From an uncultured Slackia sp. (GTDB taxonomy: Bacteria > Actinomycetota > Coriobacteriia > Coriobacteriales > Eggerthellaceae), in contig NZ_CAUHPG010000009.1 in NCBI RefSeq assembly GCF_959608125.1, positions 22,038 to 86,037 of the forward strand: a stretch of DNA of 64,000 bases, in the 5' to 3' direction. How positions within the stretch are numbered: position 1 is the first letter of the stretch; every line of letters begins with the position of its first letter. Both the position numbers and the translations under genes were made by a program. Below, piece by piece: positions 54,052 to 62,857 of the stretch. The notes below the pieces were generated by a model. It saw only the letters and a list, made by a program, of their open reading frames with translations, had not been told where the DNA came from and made no database searches.

Positions 54052-54319
54052 GGGTCGCTCCTTACGCGAAGTGAAAAATATATTTGAACTGGATTTTTGG
54101 AACTGTTGTCCAGCATACCACGCAAAAAGGGCAATTTCACGGAATCTCGACAAAATAGCGTGTTTACCTGCGTAAATATCATCTCGAGCATCGAATGTGC
54201 CATAATGGTATCTTATGTATGAAAATGAATATTAATTGATTAAATATGCATAATTTCCTATCTTTCAAGCACAAACTCGCGCATTACCGGCAAAAAGAGC
54301 CCGAAACGCCCCTTTATCG

Positions 54320-54345
54320 GCCGCTTTGCCGTCCGGCAAAGCGGC
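54320..54345. other. Second hairpin beside the uspA terminator
   Basis: A perfect 11-bp stem (54320-54330 with 54335-54345) around the loop GTCC, 14 bases beyond the uspA terminator. It has no T run and may be a back-up stop or a processing site. Confidence 0.45.
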
Positions 54346-54358
54346 GTTCGTTCCGAAA

Positions 54359-54393
54359 AAAACCGCTGAGGCGGCGAGCGTCTCAGCGGTTTT
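54359..54393 (-). terminator. Intrinsic terminator after uspA
   Basis: A 12-bp stem (54359-54370 with 54382-54393) with a long T run on the minus strand ends the leu-uspA transcript. Confidence 0.9.
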
Positions 54394-54437
54394 CGCATGC
54401 GTCGCGGTATGGCGACCGGTATGTTCTGAGGGGGATG

Positions 54438-54908
54438 TTAGCGTTCGATCATGACGGGGCATTCGGCATTGCGCAGAACCGCGTAGCTGACCGAACCCAG
54501 CATTCCGGCTACGGCGTTCAGGCCGCGCGATCCCATGATGATCAAATCGATACGGTGGGTGCGTGCGTATTCGATGATCGCCTTGCTCGGCTTTCCCTGC
54601 CCGATGGCGAAGTCGAGCGAATCGCCTGCCATTTCGACGAACTCGCCCAGGTCGCTTTTGAGCTGGTTACGGTGGAACTGTAGATAGCGCTCCTGCATTT
54701 CGGCGGCTTCGGCGGGAGTGAGGGGCTTCGAGCCGCTGATGTGCTCGGCGATTTTAAAGTCCTGCGTTTCGAACTGGGGGACGGGCGCGGCGAAGAAGGC
54801 GGTCGCCTTGCCGGCGATTCCCAAGTCGACGTACTCGAGTGCCGTGGCCAAGGCCTTTTTAGCGGAATCGGATCCATCGTAAGGAACCAGGATGTTTTCG
54901 TACTTCAT
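54438..54908 (-). CDS. Universal stress protein (UspA family), ATP-binding type
   Basis: A 156-residue single-domain protein. The start ENILVPYDGSDSAKKAL and the nucleotide motif MGSRGLNAVAGMLGSVS (G-2x-G-9x-S/G type) mark the ATP-binding subgroup. Homologues are dimers induced by starvation and redox stress. ATG at 54908 has GATAGGAG in front. It follows leuB after 186 bp on the same strand and may be read from the leu operon. Confidence 0.92.
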   Translation of the reverse strand: MKYENILVPYDGSDSAKKALATALEYVDLGIAGKATAFFAAPVPQFETQDFKIAEHISGSKPLTPAEAAEMQERYLQFHRNQLKSDLGEFVEMAGDSLDFAIGQGKPSKAIIEYARTHRIDLIIMGSRGLNAVAGMLGSVSYAVLRNAECPVMIER

Positions 54909-55094
54909 GAAAGCTCCTATCTTTCGGAGATGCGCCCTTTCGCCGCAAATGTAGCACGACGAAGCGGCGCGTTCTACCCGCTCGTCGCATGGGCTTTCGT
55001 ATTTTCGGCGGGTTTCGGCTTCGGGCCTGTCGTCTGTTCGGAAAGCGCGGCGACGCTTGCAGGCCCCGCCGTGCTTTCCAGGTCGTTCGAGCAT

Positions 55095-56156
55095 CTAAAT
55101 CGCAGCGGCGATCAGGTCGCCCATTTCGGAGCAGGAAAGCTTCTCCTCGCCTGCTTTCGCGATATCGCCTGTGCGATGCCCCGCTTCGAGCACGCTGTTC
55201 ACGGCGGCTTCGATGGCGTCTGCTTCGGCGGCAAGTTCGAAGCTGTAGCGCAGCATCATGGCGACCGAAAGGATGGTGGCGATGGGGTTCGCGATGTTTT
55301 TGCCTGCGATGTCGGGTGCGCTGCCGTGGATGGGCTCGTACATGCCCAGGTTCGTCTCGCCGATCGAAGCGGAAGGCAGCATGCCGATCGAGCCGGTGAT
55401 GCAGCTCGCCTCGTCGGAGAGGATGTCGCCGAACAGATTGCCCGTGAGCATCACGTCGAACTGCCCGGGGTTGGTGACCAGCTGCATGGCGGCGTTGTCT
55501 ACATACATATAGTCGACGGCCACATCGGGGTAGTCGGCCGCGACGCGCTCGACGGTTTCGCGCCACACGCGGCTGGTTTCGAGCACGTTGGCCTTGTCGA
55601 CGCTGGTCACGTGGCTGCGGCGCTGGCGGGCCATCTGGAAGGCGCGATGCGCGATGCGCTCCACTTCGGCGATCGAGTAGTTCATGTCGTCATGCCCCGT
55701 GCCGTCCTCGTCGCGATGCTTCGCGCCGAAATACACGTCGCCCGTCAGTTCGCGGCACACCATAAGGTCGAGCCCGTCGGCGATGCGCTCGGGCTTGAGC
55801 GGGCAGGCGTCGGCCAAAGGCGCGTAGAGCTTCGCGGGGCGCAGATTGACGAACAGACCCAGCGCCTTGCGAATGCCGAGCAGGCCTTTTTCAGGGCGGT
55901 TCTCGGAGGGCAGGCCGTCCCATTTCGGGCCGCCCACGGCGCCCAGAATCACGCTGTCGGAGGCCAGGCAGGCGTCGATCGTCTCCTGCGGCAGCGGGGT
56001 GCCGGTCGCGTCGATCGCGGCGCCGCCGATGAGCACTTCGTCGTACACGAACTCATGGCCGAATTTATCGCCCACCTTATCGAGGCATTTCAGCGCCTCG
56101 TCGACGATTTCCGGTCCGATTCCGTCGCCCTTCATCACGGCGATATTGAATTTCAT
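55095..56156 (-). CDS. leuB: 3-Isopropylmalate dehydrogenase
   Basis: The 353-residue enzyme oxidises and decarboxylates 3-isopropylmalate in leucine synthesis. GDGIGPEI near the N terminus, NLRPAKLYAPL (substrate Arg), CRELTGDVYFG and NLFGDILSDEAS with the metal Asp are family blocks; EPIHGSAPDIAGKNIANP binds the cofactor. The start at 56156 has GGAGACAAT in front. It is separated from leuD by 297 bp that contain a strong multi-hairpin structure. Confidence 0.95.
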   Translation of the reverse strand: MKFNIAVMKGDGIGPEIVDEALKCLDKVGDKFGHEFVYDEVLIGGAAIDATGTPLPQETIDACLASDSVILGAVGGPKWDGLPSENRPEKGLLGIRKALGLFVNLRPAKLYAPLADACPLKPERIADGLDLMVCRELTGDVYFGAKHRDEDGTGHDDMNYSIAEVERIAHRAFQMARQRRSHVTSVDKANVLETSRVWRETVERVAADYPDVAVDYMYVDNAAMQLVTNPGQFDVMLTGNLFGDILSDEASCITGSIGMLPSASIGETNLGMYEPIHGSAPDIAGKNIANPIATILSVAMMLRYSFELAAEADAIEAAVNSVLEAGHRTGDIAKAGEEKLSCSEMGDLIAAAI

Positions 56157-56453
56157 GATTGTCTCCTTTTTCGTTCGTCTGCCCGTCGAAAGGCGCGGGC
56201 GAATCGCAGGTCGCATTGTCGTCCTAATGGCGGCAAGCGAAGCAAAGCCATCCGCCCGCGCATCATCCGCCAGGCCGGCGTGCGTCCCGCCCTTGGCCGG
56301 ACGGATCGCGGGATTTCGGTCGGCCTTCCCAAGAAAGGGGGCCGTGGGCGTGCCACGCGCAGTTCCGCACGAGCCGAACGCCCCTGTGGGGCGTTCGAGC
56401 GAGCTCAGGACTGTCTGAGCATGGCATGCCCACGGCCCCTCTCCCCGGTCGGC
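56157..56453 (-). other. Structured leuD-leuB intercistronic region
   Basis: Neighbouring leu genes are spaced by about 75 bp, yet 297 bases separate leuD and leuB. No gene is present. The half near leuD folds into a nested stem structure (56338-56438, listed separately). The rest has further inverted repeats, such as CGCGGGCG at about 56194 with CGCCCGCG near 56250. Confidence 0.6.
56338..56438. ncRNA. Candidate structured RNA, long stem with two internal hairpins
   Basis: An 18-bp closing stem pairs 56338-56355 with 56421-56438; one pair is G-U if read on the plus strand and A-C on the minus strand. Inside it are a perfect 10-bp hairpin (56375-56384 with 56388-56397, loop TGT) and a 6-bp hairpin (56403-56408 with 56415-56420), giving a multi-branch junction. 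It resembles a folded RNA or a mobile palindromic repeat unit more than a terminator. Function unknown. Confidence 0.5.
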
Positions 56454-56951
56454 CTAAACCCCGCGCACCTTAAGGCTATTCAGCAACCCTTCGTTGTCGA
56501 TGATTCCTTGGATGAATTCGGGGAAGGGAAGCGCCTGGAAGGTCTTGCCCGTGGTGACGTCGCGGATTTCGCCGGTGCCGAAATCGACGGCCACCTCGTC
56601 GCCTGTTTCGATAGCCGCGGCGGCTTCGGCGCATTCCAGAATGGGCAAGCCGATGTTGATGGCGTTGCGGTAGAAGATGCGTGCGAAGCTGGCGGCGATC
56701 ACGCAGGCCACGCCGTTGTCTTTGATAACACGTGGCGCATGTTCGCGCGACGACCCGCAGCCGAAGTTCTTGTCGGCCACCATGATGTCGCCCGGCTTCA
56801 CGTTTTTCACGAAGTCGGCGTCGATGTCTTCCATGGCATGGCTTGCCAGCTCTTGCGGGTCGGCGATGTTGAGATAGCGGGCGGGGATGATGACGTCGGT
56901 GTCGACGTTATCGCCGTATTTGAAGGCGGTTCCTTGGGCGTGCATGTTCAT
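56454..56951 (-). CDS. leuD: 3-Isopropylmalate dehydratase small subunit
   Basis: A 165-residue aconitase swivel-domain protein forming the isomerase with LeuC. It shows YGDNVDTDVIIPARYLN and the diagnostic FGCGSSREHAPRVIK. Short length and DTDVIIPARYL fit the HacB-type/LeuD2 class, like the neighbouring LeuC. Its start is 76 bp after leuC. Confidence 0.94.
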   Translation of the reverse strand: MNMHAQGTAFKYGDNVDTDVIIPARYLNIADPQELASHAMEDIDADFVKNVKPGDIMVADKNFGCGSSREHAPRVIKDNGVACVIAASFARIFYRNAINIGLPILECAEAAAAIETGDEVAVDFGTGEIRDVTTGKTFQALPFPEFIQGIIDNEGLLNSLKVRGV

Positions 56952-57027
56952 AAGGGGTCCTTTCCGACGCAGCGAAAGCGTCGAGGGCGGGCCGTCGTCG
57001 TGCGCCGGCCCGTTCGTATCGGCGGTG

Positions 57028-58287
57028 TTACAGGGAGGCGGGGTCGGTGATGACGCCCGTCACGGCGCTGGCTGCGGCGACGGCGGGGCTTGCCAGGTAT
57101 ACTTCGGAATCGACATGGCCCATGCGGCCGACGAAGTTGCGGTTCGTCGTGGCGATCGCACGCTCGCCCGCGGCCAGGATTCCCATGTGGCCGCCCAGGC
57201 AGGGGCCGCAGGTCGGGGTGGACATGATAGCGCCCGCCTCGATGAATATCTCGGCGAGGCCTTCGCGGATGCACTGCAGATAGACTTCTTGCGTGGCAGG
57301 GATGACGATCGTGCGCACGCCGTCGGCAACGTGGCGACCGCGCATGATTTCTGCAGCGGTTCGCATGTCTTCGATGCGGCCGTTGGTGCAGCTGCCGATG
57401 ACGCTCTGCTGCACGGGAATGCCCGCCAGCTCGCCGACCGGTTTGGTGTTTTCGGGCAGGTGGGGCGCGGCCACGGTGGGCTGGATCGCGCTCAGGTCGA
57501 TGTCGATCACGCGTTCGTAGACCGCGTCTTCGTCGGCGGCGAACTCGATGGGTTCGTGGCGCACGCGGTTTTTCATGTAGGCGCGCGTGGTGTCGTCGAC
57601 GGGGAAGATGCCGTTTTTGGCGCCCGCTTCGATGGCCATGTTGCAGACGGCGAAGCGGTCGTCCATCGACAGGCTCGCCACGCCTTCGCCTGCGAATTCC
57701 ATGCTTTGATACAGGGCGCCGTCAACGCCGATCATGCCGATGATGTGCAAGATCACGTCTTTGCCCGAAACCCACGGGGCCAAAGAGCCGGTCAGGTTGA
57801 ACTTGATGGCCGAGGGCACGCGGAACCACGCCTTGCCCGTGGCCATGCCTGCCGCGACGTCGGTCGAGCCTACGCCGGTGGAAAACGCGCCCAGCGCGCC
57901 GTAGGTGCAGGTGTGGCTGTCGGCGCCGATCACCAGGTCGCCTGCGGCCACGATGCCCTGCTCGGGCAGCAGCGCGTGCTCGATGCCCATATTGCCTACG
58001 TCGAAGAAGTTCACCAGGTCGTGCTTTTTCGCGAACTCGCGGCATTCCTTGCATTGTTCGGCGCTTTTGATGTCTTTATTCGGGGCGAAGTGGTCCATGA
58101 CCAGGGCCACCTTCTCGCGGTCGAAGACCTTGTCCATGCCTGCTTTGGCGAGCTCTCGGATCGCCACCGGGCCGGTGATGTCGTTTGCCAAGGCCAGATC
58201 GATATCGGCCTCGATCAGCTGGCCGGGCGCCACGGAATCGAGCCCTGCGTGCGCGGCCAGGATTTTCTGGGTCATGGTCATGCTCAT
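57028..58287 (-). CDS. leuC: 3-Isopropylmalate dehydratase large subunit
   Basis: The 419-residue aconitase-type subunit carries the 4Fe-4S cluster. Cluster ligands lie in VIGSCTNGRIEDM (about 297-309) and in the C-terminal GPCLGGHMG; GADSHTCTYGALGAF and MDHFAPNKDIKSAEQC are further family blocks. It is of the shorter LeuC2 type. The start MSMTMTQ has GGACGG upstream; internal Met codons at 3 and 5 are alternatives. It lies 72 bp after leuA. Confidence 0.95.
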   Translation of the reverse strand: MSMTMTQKILAAHAGLDSVAPGQLIEADIDLALANDITGPVAIRELAKAGMDKVFDREKVALVMDHFAPNKDIKSAEQCKECREFAKKHDLVNFFDVGNMGIEHALLPEQGIVAAGDLVIGADSHTCTYGALGAFSTGVGSTDVAAGMATGKAWFRVPSAIKFNLTGSLAPWVSGKDVILHIIGMIGVDGALYQSMEFAGEGVASLSMDDRFAVCNMAIEAGAKNGIFPVDDTTRAYMKNRVRHEPIEFAADEDAVYERVIDIDLSAIQPTVAAPHLPENTKPVGELAGIPVQQSVIGSCTNGRIEDMRTAAEIMRGRHVADGVRTIVIPATQEVYLQCIREGLAEIFIEAGAIMSTPTCGPCLGGHMGILAAGERAIATTNRNFVGRMGHVDSEVYLASPAVAAASAVTGVITDPASL

Positions 58288-58359
58288 GATGGATCAGCCG
58301 TCCTTTTTCATAGTGGAGCGGAACGCCGGAAGCACGAGGCGCCCCGCTCCCGGTCGTTG

Positions 58360-60042
58360 TTAAGCCTGCGCCCTATTGACGGCCGAGATCAAGCCGAGGA
58401 TCGAGGCGGTGATGATGTCGTGATGCTCTCCGGCGCCCCAGACGATGCCGCCGTCGGGGCCGTCGATGCCCACATAGGCCGCTGCGCGGCTGTCGGAGCC
58501 GCGATCGAGCGCATGCTCGCTGTATGTGGCGATGTGCGCCTTCATGCCGAGCTTGGCCAGCGCGTCGCATACGGCATCCAAACGTCCGTTTCCGTTGCCT
58601 GCCGCATCTTGTTCGACCCCGTCGATGTTTACCGTCAGAAACGCCTTGAACGCCTTGTTGTCGGCAGCATGCGTGAAATGGAAATCGAGCAGCTTCAGGC
58701 GGCCGTCGTGGTTGACGAACGTGTTGCGGAACACCTCGTTGACTTCTTCGGGGGCGAGTTCTTTATGGGCGTGGTCGGAGACGTCCTTCGACGCGTAGCT
58801 GAGCTCTTCGCGCATCTTGGGAGGCAGCACGTAGCCGTAGTTCTTTTCCAGGATATAGCCGATTCCGCCCTTGCCGCTTTGACTGTTGATGCGGATGACG
58901 TCGGTCTCGTAGCGGCGTCCCACGTCTGCGGGATCGATGGGCAGATACGGGCAGGTCCAATGCTCGCGATCGTGCTCCTCGCGCCACGCCAGGCCCTTGG
59001 CGATGGCGTCCTGGTGGCTGCCCGAGAAGGCGGCGAATACCAGTTGGCCGGCATAGGGGGAGCGCGGGTTCACTTCCATGCGTGTGACGCGCTCGTACAT
59101 TTCGACGATGCTCGGCATGTCGCTGAAGTCGAGCATGGGGTCTACTCCGTGCGAGAACAGGTTGCCTGCCAACGTGACCAGGTCGACGTTGCCGGTTCGT
59201 TCGCCGTTGCCGAACAGGGTGCCTTCGACGCGGTCGGCGCCGGCCAGAACGCCCAGCTCGGCGCAGGCGACGCCCGTGCCGCGGTCGTTATGCGGATGCA
59301 GGCTCACTTCGACGGCTTCGCGATAGTGCAGGTTCTTGCTCATGTATTCGACCTGGCTCGCATAGACGTGCGGCGAGCTCATCTCGACGGTCGCGGGCAG
59401 GTTGATGACGGCCTTGCGCTCGGGCGTGGGTTGCCAGACATCCAGAACCGCGTTGCATACCTCGAGCGCGTATTCGGGCTCGGTTCCCGTGAAGCTTTCG
59501 GGGCTGTATTCGAATCGGTAATTGTCATGGCCCGCAGACTCGGTGAGTTCCTTGAGCAGCTTCGCGCCTTCGACGGCGATCTGCTTGATCTGCTCTTTGT
59601 CTTTCTTGAACACTTGCTCGCGCTGGGCGACGCTCGTGGAGTTGTAGACATGGACGATCACGGGGGTCTTGCAGCCTTCGAGGGCGGCGAAGGTCTTCTT
59701 GATGATGTGCTCGCGCGCCTGCGTGAGGACCTGGATGGTCACGTCCTCGGGAATCATGTCGTTTTCGATCAGCGTGCGCGCCAGCTCGAATTCCGTTTCG
59801 CTTGCAGCGGGGAAGCCGATTTCGATTTCCTTGAATCCCAAGGCGACGAGCTTCTTGAAGAACTCGAGCTTCTCGTCGAGGCTCATGGGGATGACCAGCG
59901 CTTGATTGCCGTCGCGCAGATCGACGCTGCACCATTTCGGCGCGACGTCGATGCTGTCTTTGCGCACCCAGTCGAAGCACGGCTCGGGGGGCATGTGGTA
60001 TCCACGCATGTACTTGACGTGATTGGGCATTCCTGAGGTCAT
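58360..60042 (-). CDS. leuA: 2-Isopropylmalate synthase (LeuA type 2)
   Basis: The 560-residue enzyme condenses acetyl-CoA with 2-oxoisovalerate, the first step of leucine synthesis. The TIM-barrel catalytic half has CSVDLRDGNQAL (catalytic RDGNQ), EIGFPAASETEF, the metal motif HPHNDRGTGVACAE and the GNGERTGNVDLV loop. The C-terminal regulatory domain (about 430-560) with the DGPDGGIVWGAGEH stretch mediates leucine feedback. ATG at 60042 is preferred because AAAGG lies eight bases upstream; a GTG at 60051 is too close. It is 178 bp after ilvA. Confidence 0.95.
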   Translation of the reverse strand: MTSGMPNHVKYMRGYHMPPEPCFDWVRKDSIDVAPKWCSVDLRDGNQALVIPMSLDEKLEFFKKLVALGFKEIEIGFPAASETEFELARTLIENDMIPEDVTIQVLTQAREHIIKKTFAALEGCKTPVIVHVYNSTSVAQREQVFKKDKEQIKQIAVEGAKLLKELTESAGHDNYRFEYSPESFTGTEPEYALEVCNAVLDVWQPTPERKAVINLPATVEMSSPHVYASQVEYMSKNLHYREAVEVSLHPHNDRGTGVACAELGVLAGADRVEGTLFGNGERTGNVDLVTLAGNLFSHGVDPMLDFSDMPSIVEMYERVTRMEVNPRSPYAGQLVFAAFSGSHQDAIAKGLAWREEHDREHWTCPYLPIDPADVGRRYETDVIRINSQSGKGGIGYILEKNYGYVLPPKMREELSYASKDVSDHAHKELAPEEVNEVFRNTFVNHDGRLKLLDFHFTHAADNKAFKAFLTVNIDGVEQDAAGNGNGRLDAVCDALAKLGMKAHIATYSEHALDRGSDSRAAAYVGIDGPDGGIVWGAGEHHDIITASILGLISAVNRAQA

Positions 60043-60220
60043 GGGAGCCACCTTTCGTGAGGCCTGTTCGCTCGCGCGAACGGTTCGTCGGAAAAGAAAG
60101 GCTGCCTCGCGTTAATCCGGTCGTCTTCCGCACGAGGAGCCGATGCGGGCATGGAGCCCGCCTCGAGATGAGACGATGGATTTATAAGGCGCAGACCCGA
60201 AGGAGCCGCAGCGGCGACCC

Positions 60221-61432
60221 CTAAAGGTGCGCCTGGATAAGCTTAGGCTTGAAGCCGCCCGATTGCAGGGCGTTGACGATCTGGTGTTTATGGTCGGTTC
60301 CGAATGCTTCGATCGTGACGCGAAGCTCCACGGCGGCATTGCGGTTCGTGCTGACGAACTGGTTGTGGTCGAGCCTGATGACGTTGCCGTTATTCTCGGC
60401 GACGATGCTGGCTACGCGTACCAATTCGCCAGGGCGGTCGGGGAGAAGCACCGATACGGTGAACACGCGGTCGCGCATGATCAGGCCGTGCTGGATGACC
60501 GACGACATGGTGATGACGTCCATGTTGCCGCCCGACAGGATGGCTACGACCTTCTTGTTTTCGGGAGGAAGGTGTTTGAGCGCTGCGACGGTCAGCAGGC
60601 CTGAGTTTTCGACGACCATCTTGTGGTTCTCGACCATATCGAGGAAGGCGACGATCAATTCGTCGTCGTCGATCGTGATGATGTCGTCGATGTTCTCCTG
60701 AATGTAGGGGAAGATCTTGTCGCCGGGCTGCTGGACCGCGGTGCCGTCGGCGATGGTGCTTACATGGGGCAGTTTTACTACGTGGCCGGCTTCCAGCGAT
60801 GCTTTCATGCACGCCGCATTGGCAGGCTCGACGCCGATGACCTTGATGTGGGGGTTGAGCAGTTTCGCCAGCGTGGAAACGCCCGTCGCCAGGCCGCCGC
60901 CGCCGATCGGAACCAGGATGGTGTCGACCAGGGGCAGCTCTTGCACGATCTCCATGGTGATCGTGCCTTGGCCGGTGGCGACGGCCGGGTCGTTGAAGGG
61001 GTGGATGAAGGTGTAGCCCTCTTCTTCGGCGAGCTGAAGGGCCTTCTCGCAGGCTTCGTCGTAAACATCGCCGTACAGAACTACTTCGGCGCCGTAGTGC
61101 TTGGTGCGTTCGACTTTGATCAGCGGGGTGGTGGTGGGCATGACGACCACCGATTTCACGCCGCAGCGCGAGGCGGCGAAAGCGACGCCCTGGGCATGGT
61201 TGCCCGCCGATGCGGTGATCAGCCCGCGGGAGCGCTCTTCGTCGCTCAGCGTGCTGATCTTATAATATGCTCCGCGGACCTTGTAGGCTCCGGTGCGCTG
61301 CATGTTCTCGGGCTTGAAGAACACCTTGTTGCCGGTTTGGGCGCTGAAATGCGGGCTCTCGACGAGCTCTGTTTTCAAGGTGACTTCGCGTACTTTCGCG
61401 GCGGCTTCTTCGAATGTGTCCAACGTGAGCAT
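60221..61432 (-). CDS. ilvA: Threonine dehydratase with C-terminal ACT domain
   Basis: The 403-residue PLP enzyme makes 2-oxobutyrate from threonine. Lys51 in RTGAYKVRGA binds PLP. SAGNHAQGVA and the phosphate loop GGGGLATG are clear. One ACT-like domain closes the protein (about 330-403, from VFTVSVLLPDRPGEL). The length fits the shorter form often called TdcB/IlvA. It stands upstream of leuA on the same strand and divergent from ridA, so a role in isoleucine synthesis is likely. Confidence 0.94.
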   Translation of the reverse strand: MLTLDTFEEAAAKVREVTLKTELVESPHFSAQTGNKVFFKPENMQRTGAYKVRGAYYKISTLSDEERSRGLITASAGNHAQGVAFAASRCGVKSVVVMPTTTPLIKVERTKHYGAEVVLYGDVYDEACEKALQLAEEEGYTFIHPFNDPAVATGQGTITMEIVQELPLVDTILVPIGGGGLATGVSTLAKLLNPHIKVIGVEPANAACMKASLEAGHVVKLPHVSTIADGTAVQQPGDKIFPYIQENIDDIITIDDDELIVAFLDMVENHKMVVENSGLLTVAALKHLPPENKKVVAILSGGNMDVITMSSVIQHGLIMRDRVFTVSVLLPDRPGELVRVASIVAENNGNVIRLDHNQFVSTNRNAAVELRVTIEAFGTDHKHQIVNALQSGGFKPKLIQAHL

Positions 61433-61598
61433 GGGCGGTTCCTCTTTGCTGCTTTAACAATTTAGTGTAGTAAAGTAGTATAGCCATTCAGGCGGCCGAA
61501 TGGCAGAGGATTATCGTGCTCGGGCGAAAACTTTCAAGTCTTGTAACAAAGCGCTCGACGCCCGCGGAAGACGGCCGTCTTTTTTGAAAGGAGCAGCT

Positions 61599-61979
61599 AT
61601 GAAGACCATCGCGACGAATCAGGCGCCTGCGGCTATCGGACCCTATGTCCAGGGGAATATCGTCGGTAACCTTTTGTTCGCATCGGGCCAGATCGCGCTC
61701 GATCCTCAGACGGGCGAACTCGTCGGGTCGACGACCGAAGAGCAGACCGTGCAGGTCATGAAGAATGTCGCCGCCCTGCTCGAAGCGGCTGGAACCGATT
61801 TCGATCACGTGGTGAAGACCACCTGTTTCCTCGACGATATGGATGATTTCATGGCGTTCAACGAAGTGTACGCGCGCTCGTTTTCCGACCATCTTCCCGC
61901 ACGTTCGGCGGTCGCCGTCGACAAGCTCCCGAAGGGCGCGCTCGTCGAGGTCGAAGTCATCGCCGTCGTCGGCGAATAG
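61599..61979 (+). CDS. ridA: RidA family enamine/imine deaminase
   Basis: A 126-residue YjgF/RidA protein. It has the N-terminal NQAPAAIGPYVQG, LLFASGQIALDPQTGEL and the C-terminal RSAVAVDKLPKGALVEVEVIA with the catalytic Arg. RidA hydrolyses 2-aminoacrylate and 2-aminocrotonate, the reactive products of threonine/serine dehydratases; ilvA is divergent, 166 bp away. ATG at 61599 follows AAAGGAG. A short GC palindrome with a T run (about 61567-61585) sits just before the ribosome site. Confidence 0.94.
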   Translation: MKTIATNQAPAAIGPYVQGNIVGNLLFASGQIALDPQTGELVGSTTEEQTVQVMKNVAALLEAAGTDFDHVVKTTCFLDDMDDFMAFNEVYARSFSDHLPARSAVAVDKLPKGALVEVEVIAVVGE

Positions 61980-61981
61980 CC

Positions 61982-62815
61982 ATGGGCCCGCACGATTCCG
62001 GCGGAGTCCATTGCGCCGCCCGTACCGCCCGCCCGCCTTTGTTCCGCATCAGGGACGCATCGGTGGTGCGTGCTGGATCGATTATTCTGCACGTGGATGA
62101 TTTCACGCTCGCCGAAGGCGAGCATCTGGCGCTTCTCGGACCGAACGGCGCGGGCAAATCGACGTTCATCAAGCTTTTGACGCGCGAGGTCATGCCGCTG
62201 TATCGCGATGCAGCCCCTGTGGTCTTTCGCGGCAACGAGCGCCCGACGCTTGCCGACATCAAATCGTGCTTCGGCGTGGTGAGCGCGTCGATGCACGAGC
62301 AGATCAGCGTGCATCTTCCCGTCATCGACATCGTGTGCGGCGGATTCTTCGGAACGCTCGGTTTGCCGCGCGGGGTGCAGGTCGATGCTGCGATGCGCGC
62401 CGCGTCTCTCGATGCGCTCGAAAAGCTCGGCATCGCCGACCTGTCCGCCCGCGACGTCTTGACCCTTTCGACGGGACAGGTGCGGCGCGTGCTCGTGGCG
62501 CGCGAGCTGGTACATGACCCGCAAGTGCTCGTATTCGACGAGCCGTGCACGGGGCTCGATCCTCAGGGCATGTATCAGATTCGCAGCACCATGCGTGCGC
62601 TTGCAGAAGAAGGTCGCTCGGTCGTGCTGGTCACTCATTATCCTGAAGACATCGTGCCTGCTATCGAACGCGTCGTCTTGATCAAGGATGCTGCTATCCT
62701 GGCCGACGGGTCCAAGCGCGATCTTTTGACCGATGAGACGATGTCCGACCTCTTCGATGCGCCGTTGCGCGTCGAAGAACGTGATGGCTGGTATGCGATT
62801 CGCGGCGTTTTCTAA
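61982..62815 (+). CDS. ABC-type ATPase, ModF/YlmA-like
   Basis: A 277-residue single ATPase domain: Walker A GPNGAGKST (about 54-62), signature LSTGQVRRVLVAREL, Walker B VLVFDEPCTGLD and His-switch VTHYPEDI. No permease is adjacent. The sequence resembles the YlmA/ModF-like group of stand-alone ATPases. It starts two bases after ridA with no clear ribosome site, so translation is probably coupled to ridA. Confidence 0.85.
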   Translation: MGPHDSGGVHCAARTARPPLFRIRDASVVRAGSIILHVDDFTLAEGEHLALLGPNGAGKSTFIKLLTREVMPLYRDAAPVVFRGNERPTLADIKSCFGVVSASMHEQISVHLPVIDIVCGGFFGTLGLPRGVQVDAAMRAASLDALEKLGIADLSARDVLTLSTGQVRRVLVARELVHDPQVLVFDEPCTGLDPQGMYQIRSTMRALAEEGRSVVLVTHYPEDIVPAIERVVLIKDAAILADGSKRDLLTDETMSDLFDAPLRVEERDGWYAIRGVF

Positions 62816-62857
62816 GGCTGCGCCGCAAGCGGCGAATCTATGGCAAGGAGGAACGAT

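Larger units (their letters stand above)
54052..54437. other. AT-rich intergenic region, CarD-type gene / uspA
   Basis: Bases 54060-54260 are clearly AT-richer than the rest of the window and should hold the CarD-gene promoter. TTTAC-CTGC-GTAAA at 54163-54176 is a small inverted repeat. The uspA terminator lies at 54359-54393. No gene is seen. Confidence 0.5.

Noticed and set aside
54320..54393. A CRISPR-like repeat pair beside uspA
   Set aside because: The two hairpins have unrelated sequences and no spacer-repeat pattern; one is an ordinary terminator.
56887..60036. A 1049-codon open frame opposite leuC and leuA
   Set aside because: It is a shadow of leuC and leuA with no recognisable domains and no ribosome-binding site.
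60043..60220. T-box or leucine leader peptide before leuA
   Set aside because: No T-box core and no Leu codon run; only a small GCGGGC/GCCCGC hairpin near 60148-60167.
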